A stretch of DNA of 64,000 nt from Cryptomeria japonica (taxonomy: Eukaryota; Streptophyta; Pinopsida; Cupressales; Cupressaceae): assembly GCF_030272615.1 (NCBI RefSeq), contig NC_081415.1, positions 599,893,644 to 599,957,643 of the forward strand, given 5' to 3'. A model generated the notes under the pieces. It made no database searches and was not told where the DNA came from. It saw only the letters and a list, made by a program, of their open reading frames with translations. Positions 47,165-57,456 of the stretch are shown here, in pieces. The translations under genes were made by a program, and so were the position numbers. How positions within the stretch are numbered: position 1 is the stretch's first letter; each line of letters starts with the position of its first letter.

Positions 47165-47458
47165 TTGAAAACATCCTATAAGGTTGTCTATAATATGATT
47201 TCTAAACAAGGCTATAGTGGTCAAGGACTTGGAAAAATGGAACAAGGAATTAAGGTCCCTATAGATCCTCCCTCACAATGCACTAGAGAAGGTATAGGAT
47301 TCCCCCCCCCCCCCTTCCTTATCAATCCTTTTACCTCAAGAAGCAAGTCAAGATCATTTCCCTCCTTTACCTTGCCCTATACATCAAGGGACAAGACCTA
47401 TCCATGTGGACACTCAAGAAAAACTAGCCAAACAAATATTGTGGAGACTAAAATATGA
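47165..47458 (+). pseudogene. G-patch segment of retroelement polyprotein
   Basis: The frame contains YNMISKQGYSGQGLGKMEQG followed by IKVPI and a GIGF block. This pattern (GxGLGKxxxGIxxPI) is the G-patch found in polyproteins of some plant Ty3-type elements. A run of ten C bases at 47305-47314 encodes a proline stretch. Downstream coding is lost. Confidence 0.55.
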
Positions 47459-47774
47459 TAAAAATATTACTTTTCCTTTTATTAGATATATCAATAATTA
47501 TAAGAAAAAATATGGTAGCATGTATTATCTTTTTCATCATAGTTATTCTTATTCTATTAGGATTTGTAAGGCTTTTAAATAATTTGCTCATGATTTATAT
47601 GATAGAGCTTGTATTCATCTCACACTAGATCTTGAATGCTTTTTCTCAATCCAAATTTGAAGGTAGTGTGTTAGCACTCCCTTCACCCTATTATGTTGCT
47701 CCTCACTATGTGACACTAGTAGCTTACCCTTTGGGGGCTCTTTGTCATTCGTGGTGGTACAAATTTATGTGCAA

Positions 47775-48274
47775 TCACACTTGGCTAGCAACAAAATAGT
47801 CTTTTCCTTGTCTCCATGCTTGGGGGGCAAGAATAATTTTATCAATTTCTATCTCTTTCAAGGATTTCCTTTTCCTTTGTTGAGTCACATCTTTCATATC
47901 TTGATGTCCTTTCTTACCTAGAGTTACCCTCCATGCAAGTACATGCGTGTCCCTTGGTTTGGACTTATTATTTGTTTGAAATGGTACATCTTTTATGAAT
48001 AATAGCTCCTTAGTGAATGGGTGCAATCCTTTATTAAGGAACCACTTTTTCCTAGTAGTAGAGAAGGTGTATATTCTAACTGATTTTCTCCTTTCAAATA
48101 TGTTATTATATTAAATATCTCTTCTATTTTGGAGTTAATATCTTTGGGTAAAGATCTCATCCTCCATGCATACCTCAAAAGGATCCCTTTACACTCGCTG
48201 CAAGATATCTCTTTTACAACTATCTTTTCCTTGCTCATAATAGTTATGCCTCTTTGGCTTGGAGATATGTACAT
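47775..48274 (-). other. Overlapping antisense open frames inside the retroelement
   Basis: Two minus-strand frames (47775-48026, 83 codons; 47993-48274, 93 codons) overlap and look like one protein split by a frameshift, rich in lysine (SQRGITIMSKEKIVVKEISC near the N-terminus). Some plant Ty3 elements carry antisense ORFs near the 3' LTR. Whether this is one of them, or captured or chance sequence, is undecided. Confidence 0.35.
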
Positions 48275-48311
48275 TATTGCTTAAATAATATCTCCTTGTG
48301 GATAAAGGTGC

Positions 48312-48832
48312 TGTTAGAATATAATGTTATTAGGGATCACATCCTTATAACATTTATATATAATGTTCTAATATAAGGTTATAAAACCTTATATATTATA
48401 TGCTTTATAAGCATATCCCATTTGAAATAATTATAATCTAATAACTATTAGATTATTAATTATTTATGTGTGGGGGTTATTGAAAAGGTGTGACTAGTGA
48501 AGTCACCCTTCCTCCTATATTTAAGGAGGTTCTCTCTCATTTGAGAGGTGGGTGAATTTGGAGCTTTATGGTGAGTTGTATCACTATGCATATGAGGTAT
48601 TATTGGCCATGTGGAAGTATTGGAGGAGTGTCCCCAGGTTCATGTCTATTTTATTATAGACTATATTTGTAAGTGTTTTAATTAAATGATGTTTTATGGG
48701 GTTTTTTACCTGAAAGGGTTTTCCCCATGCATATCTTGTGTAATGTGTACATTTTGCATGTATGTTTCATATTTCATTTACTTTATAATCTTGTTTATAA
48801 TGATTAGTATCCTTAGATCCTAATTTCTAACA
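48312..48832 (+). mobile_element. Solo LTR (521 bp), copia-like
   Basis: It starts TGTTAGAATATAATG and ends CTAATTTCTAACA, so the ends are inverted TGTTAGAA/TTCTAACA. It is flanked by perfect 5-bp duplications ggtgc (48307-48311 and 48833-48837). A TATA-like 'cctatatttaagg' lies near 48513. It is inserted in the interior of the old retroelement. Confidence 0.9.
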
Positions 48833-48929
48833 GGTGCTCATCCTTGTCTCCTTTTCTACCTTAAGACATTAACATCAATTTATATTGACATCTTAAGGGG
48901 GGGCATACATCAAGACCTCCTTGTAGCTT

Positions 48930-49540
48930 ATGTTCAATTCAAGTGGTAGATTGCCTTGCATACAATGATTTGCTTGGTTATCCTTTTCAAATTCAAGTTG
49001 CATATTTCCTTGCATACAATTCTTTGCTTGTTTTCAAATTCAAGTGGTGGATTACCTTACATAGAATGCTTTTCTTGGTTTTCCTTTTCAAATTCAAGTT
49101 GCAGATTTCCTTGCATACAATGCTTTGCTTGGTTATCCTTTTTCAAATTCAAGTTATAAATTTCCTTGCATACAATCCTTTGCTTGGTTATCCTTTTCAA
49201 ATTTAAGTGGCAGATTGCCTTGCATAAAATTCTTTGCTTGGTTATCCTTTTCAAATTCAAGTTGCGGTTTTCCTTGCATACAATGCTTTGCTTGGTTATC
49301 CATTTTCAAATATAAGTTGCGTATTTCCTTGCATACAATGCTTTTCCTAGTTACCCTTTTTCAAATATAAGTTGTAGATTTCCTTTCATACAATGCTTTG
49401 CTTGGTTATCCTTTTCAAATTCAAGTGGCGAGTCGCCTTGCATACAATGCTTTTCTAGGTTACCCTTTTCCAAATTTATGTTTCATATTTGTTTACATAC
49501 AATGCTTTGTTTGGTTATCCTTTGCAACATTTTGCAAGAT
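48930..49540. repeat. Minisatellite with a 50-60 bp unit, about 11 copies
   Basis: The unit 'ttccttgcatacaatgctttgcttggttatcctttttcaaattcaagttgc' (written here as the overlapping parts ttccttgcatacaatg, ctttgcttggttatcc and tttcaaattcaagttg) repeats from 48930 to about 49540 with variants such as gcttttctaggttaccc. It lies inside the old retroelement upstream of its 3' LTR. Confidence 0.85.
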
Positions 49541-50195
49541 GAGTGGAACTAGCATAATACAACTTGCTACTTCAACTCTTCATTTCCACACGGATCATAC
49601 AACATAACACAATGTGTTGTCCTGTGAGAATCCATGCTTCCATGGATCACCTAGAATAACACAACTTGATAGCATGTGAAATCCATGTTCCCTCTTGCTC
49701 TTTCATGGATCACCTAGCATAACACAACTTGCTAGCTTATGGAATCTATGTTTTCTTTTTATCTTTCCCATGAACCCATAAGCATAACTTACCTTGCTAG
49801 TTGTTGGATCATGTTTCATCGCTTGGTTCATGCTCTTTCTCTTTCCATGTGATGACTTTTTCTCTTATAATAGCATTCTGAGAATGATATTAGCAGTTGA
49901 GACATTTTGACTATCGAGGTCTCTTCAACTAGTTGACTTGGAGCCTTTGTTTTTAGTACTAAAATTTGTGTCTTTTTGTATGTCTTTGTGTGACTTTTTC
50001 TTTGACTTTGTTATTATTTTGTCTTGTTTCAAGTGTCCTTATATATGACTATATGAGTTAAGAGCCTACGCTTGGGGGGCTTGTTCCATCAAATCTAGTG
50101 ATGTCTTATCTCTTAGTAATCTTGCTCCCAATTGCTCATATCTCTCTCTTTCTCCTTTTGCTACTTTATTGTGAGTATGCGCATAAGATCACACT

Positions 50196-50216
50196 CTTGC
50201 TAAAGTGGGGGATAAA
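50196..50216 (+). other. Polypurine tract of the old retroelement
   Basis: Purine-rich sequence (taaagtgggggataaa) immediately before the TG of the 3' LTR. Confidence 0.55.
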
Positions 50217-51377
50217 TGTAGCATCATAAATTGTAACCTTACAAAATTTATACCAATTTTCGTGACCTCGCTTTAGCATATCTCGTCCTAGCTCTCCCCT
50301 AGATACATTTTTGACCGTTTTACTGAAAATTGATTTCATCTTTCTACATAGAGAGAAAAACCTATGCCTTGGGCTGTGTAATCTCCTTCTTCACTTGTTT
50401 GCCCTAATTTTGGTGGATAGGGGTGCCTAAGGCATCTTGGTCCAAGATAGGGGCGCCCATGGCATCTTGGTCCTCCTTAAATAGGATCTTTTGAATTTCA
50501 ATGTCTCAATTTGACCATTGGAGGTTGACCTAATCGATAAATTGCCTTAGGAACCCTATATAAGAGTATCCTTTTGATTCATTTTTATCATCCACTATAA
50601 TCCATGACCCATCCACAATATTACATCACATCAACACTTCATCAAGCATCTTCAAGTATTCAAGGTAGCATTTCATCCCACCATATCCTTCCAACATTTT
50701 TCAACATCTTGGAGCAACAAATTACATCAATCTTCATGCAAGTGTGTGTTTTTCTTTGAGTCATTCATGTTTCATTATGTTATTGCATCAACACTTATGG
50801 TTACATTCAAAGAGCATTACATCATCAACCTTTATCAATTGCAGTATATCGAAGGTATATCAAATCAACATTTTTAGTTACTATTTCAATTCAATTCAAG
50901 GGTTAATTTCAAACTTAGGGTTTGACTTAGGCAATCTCCTATCAACAACACATCTTCCCTTCTTTCTGTGTGCAAGTGACAAATTTAGAAGCTACAAATG
51001 AATATTCCATCTGAGGAGACAACGATGATAAGATCTAACTTTTGTAAAAATCAAAAGTAGAGGATTTGGTTGCCTTGAGCATCTCGATCCCATAAATTTT
51101 TGATGAACTTTTTGGAATAGGTTCTGAGTGACATTTTGATTCTAAAATATTCTTGTTTGTTCAAATTTGACAGTCGCAAGATCAGGTCACCTGAAGCATC
51201 TTGGTGTTGTACTTCAAACTTGATTTACTATCACAGGTTCCTCTCTACCCCTTCTGCTTAGATCTAGCTCTATGTCTCCATGTTGTATCGGTAGATTTCT
51301 ATTCATGTTGTTTCATGTTAATTTTTCATCATTTGACCTATATCTAGCATTCAATTTTAAATCCCTTAAGCATCCTG
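50217..51377 (+). repeat. 3' LTR of the old retroelement
   Basis: Diverged copy of 44989-46172, ending near 'aaatcccttaagcatcct'. Differences occur every few bases in places, so the element is old. Confidence 0.7.
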
Positions 51378-52209
51378 TTGATGTCTAAAGTTTCTTTTAG
51401 GCACACAACCTTATGGGAAACTCACTATTGTTTAACTTATGCGCTTTCAATTAGTAACCTCTGGGATTTTAGAAGCCGACTCTTCATTTAATTGAGGGGG
51501 AAAAGGAAGAGAAAAACATAAAATAAAGCTAATCTAAGGCGATGCGCTGATCTCGCTTTCTGTCAAACAACTAGCACAGAGAATTTCACATATATGTTAC
51601 TATAAGACCTATTCAACAATCGAAATACCTTATGAACAATGTTGAATACATTCAGAGACCTTTTAAATAACTTAAAGTAAACCTTACATGAATGTCTACC
51701 AGAATGAAGGAGTATATAACATGATTCAACCAACAGAGCTAAGAATACATCACTAAAGTTGAGGCTAAATATCAAATGCACAAAATGCCATTAGTTAATA
51801 CTGAACAAATAACCCCAAAAGGACCGAGGCACAATTTGATTACTTTTATTCTGAAAAGAATAACAATTTTGAGGCTTTTATTAGTCTAGAGATCTCCTCT
51901 GTATATCAAAACAAAAGTCTAGAATTCCTTAATCTTACAAGCATTCAGAAATAAATAGGGGGGTCTAACCACCCACTACTAATAAAATAGAAAAATGGCG
52001 TGATACCACTCCAGCTGGCCCAAGATTTCATTTTGCAAACTCATCAAATACTGTGAAAGTGATGACTACTTTCGACCTATAGCTCTGCCCAACCTATTCC
52101 TTTTCTATTATTATGATTAAAAACATCATCATGACCGCTCCACTGCAACAACCTCATGGTCAAAACTGGAACAACTCCCCCAAAAAGGGATGGTAACTAC
52201 TTAGTACAT
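51378..52209. other. Intergenic, no gene seen
   Basis: No recognisable gene or element. It is A-rich on the plus strand up to the TA target of the pogo-like transposon. Confidence 0.4.
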
Positions 52210-52211
52210 TA

Positions 52212-52239
52212 GGGGAAAGGACCTAGTAGTCGTGCACCC
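52212..52239 (+). repeat. Left terminal inverted repeat of the pogo-like element
   Basis: GGGGAAAGGACCTAGTAGTC and the following GTGCACC pair with the right end. The repeat is preceded by the TA target. Confidence 0.8.
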
Positions 52240-52392
52240 TAACATCGCGCTTTTCAAAAGTCGACATAACAATGTCGAAAACGTCTAAATTTTTTATAGC
52301 ACCTTCTATGACGAGTTAACTACTTATAACTAAGGTTTCGGGTCGTCATCATCATTTTTGATATGTTTTTTAAACGCATTTATAAAAAGTGT

Positions 52393-52760
52393 TCAAAATG
52401 ACCATTTTTGAACCCCCTACCAATCATAGATAATTAGCACACCCAGTCTTTAGTTACCTTTGACCTAATAGTTGAACATATTGTCACCTAAAAAATTCAC
52501 CCCCTAACACATATGAAAACAATTAACATTATATAGTTGTACATCATGTTATTAATAATTAAATAAAATTAAATCATATCCATTTTTTACTCATCGAATA
52601 GTCAAACAATTTCTATTAAATAAGTGAATGAATAAAAACTAAAACCTAAATAAAACTAACCTAATACCTACTCAACCCTAATCTTTTCTATCCTCCACAG
52701 CCTTCCCCAAACGCTGCATCTTCTGCCGCCACAGGAGCTACCATGAACAGAGATGTGGCA
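52393..52760 (+). repeat. Left arm of internal inverted repeat
   Basis: From 'accccctaccaatcatag' to 'accatgaacagagatgtgg' this matches the reverse complement of 56388-56820 over about 370 bp with modest divergence, including the block 'ttcaccccctaacacatatg' and the pyrimidine-rich 'cctccacagccttcccc'. Confidence 0.85.
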
Positions 52761-52845
52761 ACCAGAACGACCACGCCAGGGCATCCATAGACGTGGCAAC
52801 CAGAGCGACCAGGGCACGACATTCAGAGACGTGGCCTGGGAAAGA
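52750..52845 (+). repeat. Short tandem repeat of a 'gtggcaaccagagcgacca' unit
   Basis: Units beginning agatgtggc, gacgtggc and gacgtggc occur at about 52753, 52790 and 52830, each followed by a 'ccaggg(c)' element. Only one copy is found at the corresponding inner edge of the right arm (about 56390-56420). Confidence 0.6.
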
Positions 52846-53098
52846 TGTGGTATGTTGTTTTACAACCGTATGTCATTTTGACTATTTTTTACATGATATC
52901 CTTCTTTGCTTTTTAATTTTGACTGTATTTTATGTTTTGCAGCTTTCTCCTCGGCGTTCCACATACAATGTCGGCGGCATGGCTCGTATGGTGGTATGGC
53001 TCATATGGTTGTATGGATCCCTACAGTTTGCAACTGTGTCTGTTGACACAAGAAATGAAATGGTTTGCAACCCTTTCGAGCAGGTAAGGTCTTTATAG

Positions 53099-53649
53099 AT
53101 CTTACGGGGCAACGACCCATGTTTGAATTCGAATATTTGTGCAATCTTTTTCATCTTTACCTGTCATTTTCCTCTGCATAAGGCTATTTACCTGGCAAAA
53201 AGCTTTGGCTAGGGTTACAAATTTCTTGATGTTTATTTTTGTCTCGTTTTATGCATTCTTCTTGCTATTTACTTGCCAAAAATCTTTGGCTAGGGTTACA
53301 AATTTGCTATTTACCCTGGTCTTGGGTAAGAACTAAGAACAGCTCTGGTCATTAAAAATGAGAAAATTCCGGTCCCTGATTTCTGTTCCCCGTTTTGTAT
53401 TTTGGGTAGAAAAGTTCTGTTCATTAAGGATACCCAAATCCCGTTTCCCCATTTGTATCCTTCGTTGGGCATCATCAAATTCTTTTTAGTGCCCTGTATA
53501 ATAAATCTCTTTGTGGATGTTTTCTTCACTTTTAAAGCAAATGGACACTTTTGTATTGTTTTAGTGGTTGCGTGACGTTATGTACAATTGTCTGCACAAA
53601 TATCTTTCCCCATCTAACATGATATTATAAAGGACTGGACAGGACTGTT
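53099..53649. other. Non-coding interior of the transposon
   Basis: A direct repeat of about 100 bp ('ctatttacctggcaaaaagc' near 53185 and 'ctatttacttgccaaaaatc' near 53270, each followed by 'tttggctagggttacaaatt') is visible. No gene. Confidence 0.5.
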
Positions 53650-54464
53650 TTACGGTCCACTACGTCCCACCATTGGAGTAAGTGGATGAAAAAACAAAGT
53701 TTGGTAGATAAACAGATGTGTCCACTGTTGAACTACTGAGAGCCATATGTTTTTAAAATGATTGCAGTATCTAACCAAAGTAAGTTCCATCTTACTACTC
53801 TTATCTGTGATCATCCTCCACACATAATCTTCAAACTTCTCAAGGCTTTCTGTCATGACTTGCTGTTGAAGGGTTTTCAGGGCTTCTTGTACACAAACCC
53901 AAAAGCGAGAGTCCTCATTTAAGGATGCAAACTTTGTGCGAGCCTTTTTCCCCCTTTTACCTCTTTCAATGCGAGTTTGGTTTTTATCATCTAGCCATTT
54001 TTCCAGAACCCTATGACGGAGCGGCCTGTTCTTAGTTGAGAGATAGCTTCCCCTGTCGCTGTGTAGATGATAGAAGTATGTAACGTCCAGAGGCTCTACA
54101 AGTCTTCTGTATGCAGTGCCAGCATTGATCCATTTGTTTTGGTATCGGAAGTCACTGGGCAATTGATGATTCTTCACCATATCAATAATTTTATCCCAGA
54201 AATCTTCTGGATTCATTCTATGCCGATTAATACGAAAATCTTTCTTTTCGCCCAGGTCCCTGAAAACATCGTAGGAGCTACAGCTGTTGCCCTTAGATAT
54301 TGTTTTAATGTACCATTCCAGCTCTGCCAGTCTACTTTGGTTCTCGCTCAACTCTGAATTTAGGTCATTGATGTCCATGTCATGCTGGTTTTTCAAATTT
54401 GCGGCCTTTTTCAGGGCATCAAATGCAGATTTAGTCCAACAGTAAAAGTCGTTAGTTTCGATTT
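53650..54464 (-). pseudogene. EDS1/PAD4-family EP-domain exon inside the transposon
   Basis: The minus strand shows a pyrimidine-rich tract and ATTTAG acceptor at about 54465, then an uninterrupted frame of about 270 codons to 53650. Blocks typical of the C-terminal EP domain of EDS1/PAD4/SAG101 proteins appear in order: LAELEWYIK, DFRINRHRMNPEDFWDKII, the hallmark AGTAYRRLVEPLDVTYFYH and LNEDSRFWVCVQEAL. The alpha/beta lipase-like N-terminal domain is absent from the window. Known role of the family: nucleocytoplasmic signalling in plant immunity, with the EP domain binding small-molecule signals in heterodimers. Here it is one exon within a transposon and its last ~45 residues look non-homologous, so it is probably a captured fragment. 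The open frame leaves expression possible. Confidence 0.65.
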
Positions 54465-54540
54465 CTAAATACAGTAAACAACATTGAGAGAAAATAATTA
54501 GAGTAAACAGAGCTTCCTAAGAAGCCACCGCATCTAGAAA

Positions 54541-55440
54541 TCTCATCTTTTTTAAAGAAAAAAATATTTATTTTTAACTTTCAACCGTTATTTTGGGAGT
54601 AAGAATATAAGTATAACTTAAGTTCAAAACTCTTTTATTTCACACCAACTATAAATGATCTTAATTTTTGTAAATTTTAAATCAAATTTTTAATATTAAT
54701 TGATAGTATAAAATCAATATACAGAGATTTTTAGATTTTGATTGTATAACATTTTTAACATCAAGGGATCATGTTTCATGGTTTATCATCATTCTAGTTT
54801 CTGAGTCTAATTTATTCTAGTTTCTGAGTCTAGTATAAAACATGTCGAGAATTAACAAGCATAGGTAATTGCATAAATTAAGATAGATAGCCATAAAACT
54901 ACACAGAACAGTGAGTAGTTCAGTGTACTTTTCTGTTGGAAAAGATCACTCATCCTTGAATTGAGGATGAATCAGTTATAGAAGGGCTGTTAGTTTAGTA
55001 ACAGAGCATTCAAAATAGTAAATGGGAGGTCCTATGTTCAATTCCTAACTGATCCATAGAAAGTTTAGAAGGGAATCAAAGTCCAGGTCAGCACAGTTAG
55101 GTCAAGATAAGAGTCCTGAACATCTACAATGTAGATCAGAAAGGCGTGTTGGAAGATAAGTCATCCCTAAACCAAAGATGAACTTATCATTAAAAAAGAC
55201 TTCACAATTCAATGGCAGAGCATCCTGACAACTAATAAAATATCTTCAATTTGATTTTTAACTAATCTATAAAATTTTAACATTTCTCTGGAATCAACAG
55301 CATATATCTAGTCTTTTCTCTATAGAAACCTTAAATGGGTAAGGTTCAAGCCTTGATCATAAGTGCTGCATACAGATCTGAAACATAACAACGATTTAAA
55401 TATTAAACGGTTGAATTCAGAAAACTCATGCTCAAGGTCA
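54541..55440. other. Non-coding interior of the transposon
   Basis: AT-rich, no gene seen. It may include intron sequence captured with the EDS1-like exon. Confidence 0.4.
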
Positions 55441-55496
55441 GTAATTGTAGTGCATTGTCTACTTATAGATTGGTTAGAAAGTACTTTCAAAGTAAA

Positions 55497-55805
55497 TCAA
55501 TGAACTGGGCATGATATATAAATAGGCAAAACGTTTTCTAAATGTTGGGTTTCAAGTAGAAAGTTGGAAATTAATGCCTCTTGCATATTGCCTCCCTTGC
55601 AGTATCCATCAATTAGCGTACTATAAGTTACCATGTCAGGAACCAAGCCCTTCTCTAAAATGTCACATAAAACATTCTGTGCTGCCCTTATATTGCGTTC
55701 CAAACAGAATCCATTGATAACAAAATTAAATGTCACTTTATCAGGAGTTAAACCCTTCTTTTTCATTTCAACTAGAAGCTGACCTGTTTCAATTGAAAAT
55801 ATACC
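55497..55805 (-). pseudogene. PPR-protein fragment inside the transposon
   Basis: The minus strand encodes TGQLLVEMKKKGLTPDKVTF, then a full PPR motif (VTFNFVINGFCLERNIRAAQ) and the start of another (GLVPDMVTYSTLIDGYCKGG), about two and a half 35-residue repeats. PPR proteins bind organellar RNA. The sequence loses PPR character after GNMQEAL and stops at 55497. Upstream, AAACAG at about 55789 could be a splice acceptor. It has the same orientation as the EDS1-like exon and the transposase. Confidence 0.7.
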
Positions 55806-56162
55806 CGAAGTTCAACATGATGTGCTCAATTGAAATATGAACCTTGCGAGAATATGGACATGAATAACATAAGTCCACAAAACCGTGTTATGTGCTTAAA
55901 ATTGCTGCACTTGTAGCATGTAATGTTACAATCCATTAGATGGGCAAATGATTATAGTTTCTTTTGGATAGACTAGTATTATTGTTTGTACAAATTCTGT
56001 AATCTACTACTTTTCGACCAAAATGATTGCATGGAAAACAATAGCCATAAAAGGAAAGATGGAACTTGGTTATATGTGGTTGTCTTTGATGAAACGAATT
56101 TCTGAAGTTCTCCTTGTTTGTTGTTGGCAGTGGGTTGTTCAGATTTGTAGCAACTTGCTGAT

Positions 56163-56390
56163 ATGATGTTATATATATATACGTACATGTATATATATAC
56201 ATACTTCTATATATATATGTACATGTATATATATATGTATATAGTTGTAAGTATATATATATATATACATGTATATATATATACATATATACATGTATAT
56301 ATATATATATATATGTATATATATGTATATGTATATGTATATGTATATATTTATGTATGCATTTGTATGTATATATCTATCTGAATGCCC
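56163..56390. repeat. AT/TG microsatellite block
   Basis: Runs of (at)n, (ta)n with gtac and gtat interruptions fill this stretch. Apparent frames through it are meaningless repeats. Confidence 0.9.
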
Positions 56391-56820
56391 TACCCTGGTT
56401 GCTCTGGTTGCCACATCTCTGTTCATGGTGACAAAGGTGACAAAGTAGCTCCTATGGCGGCAGAGGATGCATGCTCTTGAAATGCAAACAATGGCAACAG
56501 CGTTTGGGGAAGGCTGTGGAGGATAGAAAAGATAAGGGTTGAGTAGGTATTAGGTTAGTTTTATTTAGTTTTTAGTTTTTATTCATTCACTTATTTAATA
56601 GAAATTGTTTGACTATTCGATGAGTAAAAAATGGATATGATTTAATTTTATTTAATTATTAATAACATAATGTACAATCATATAATGTTAATATGTACAA
56701 TCATATAATGTTAATGGTTTTCATGTGTTAGGGGGTGAATTTTTTAGGTGACAATATGTTCAACTAGGTCAAAGGTAACAAAAGATTGGGTGTGCTAATT
56801 CACTATGATTGGTAGGGGGT
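56388..56820 (-). repeat. Right arm of internal inverted repeat
   Basis: Inverted partner of 52393-52760. It contains a small tandem duplication absent from the left arm (tgtacaatcatataatgttaat twice, 56672-56715; unit given as its parts tgtacaatcatata and atgttaat). Similarity ends abruptly at 'ggtagggggt' (56820), where a microsatellite starts. Confidence 0.85.
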
Positions 56821-57000
56821 ATGTGCATGTGCATGCGTATGTGTATGTATACACATCCATACATATGTACATACATACACTCATACATACGTAATGCAAA
56901 TGCTTTCCATAATATTTGTTGCATTGTTAGTATCCATAAACATACACATACACATACATATATACATACATACACTCATACATACGTAATGCAAATACTT
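56821..57000. repeat. CATA/TGTA microsatellite with embedded duplication
   Basis: 'acatacatacactcatacat' followed by 'acgtaatgcaaat' occurs at about 56870 and 56966, so a ~95-bp segment is duplicated in tandem within the microsatellite. Confidence 0.8.
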
Positions 57001-57039
57001 GACATAACATTAGTTGTAGTTTTAGTATCCATAATAGCA

Positions 57040-57400
57040 ATGCACTCATTGCACTGATATGCAGATATTACAAGATGGTGTTGGACCAATTCATTGTATT
57101 GATATATAGGTAGATAGATATTACAAAATGGACCCATATCAATTGATATTACAGAATGGCACCAGATATTGCAAAATGTCCCCAGCTTATATGCACTGCA
57201 AAATGGCCAACCTACACACTACACAACGTCTACTTTGACTCCTACACATATTCATTCTATTGATATATAGATAGAAATTACAAAATTACTCCACATCAAT
57301 AGATATTATAAAGTAGCACCACATTCGCTATATTGACATAAAGATATTGCAGAATCTCCCCAGCTTATATGCACTGCAAAATGGCCAACCTACAAAACAA
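57040..57400. repeat. Tandem duplication of about 180 bp downstream of the transposase
   Basis: 'attgatatatag' to 'ctgcaaaatggccaacctac' occurs twice (about 57098-57215 and 57259-57391), with shared 'ccccagcttatatgcactgc'. Confidence 0.75.
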
Positions 57401-57456
57401 GACTTGCAATGCAATCCAAAATTCTGAATTCAAGCATGCAGCATTGATTAGTTTCA

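Larger units (their letters stand above)
44989..51377 (+). mobile_element. Old degraded LTR retrotransposon
   Basis: Two diverged direct repeats of about 1.16-1.18 kb (44989-46172 and 50217-51377), both starting TGTAGCAT..TAAATTGTAACC, bracket a 4-kb interior. A purine-rich tract (aaagtgggggataaa) precedes the second repeat, as expected of a PPT. The interior has a G-patch ORF, antisense ORFs, an inserted solo LTR and a minisatellite, but no intact RT or integrase. Divergence between the repeats is clearly high, so the insertion is old. Right-hand boundaries are approximate and no target duplication was confirmed. Confidence 0.7.

Noticed and set aside
48943-49607. Repetitive open frames in the minisatellite
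   Set aside because: Low-complexity translations of the 50-60 bp repeat; no coding evidence.
52793-53098. 101-codon plus-strand frame between the left inverted-repeat arm and the EDS1-like exon
   Set aside because: It has no recognised domain and begins within a short tandem repeat; hydrophobic composition comes from T-rich DNA.
56163-56426. Tyr/Ile-rich open frames
   Set aside because: They are translations of an AT/TG microsatellite.
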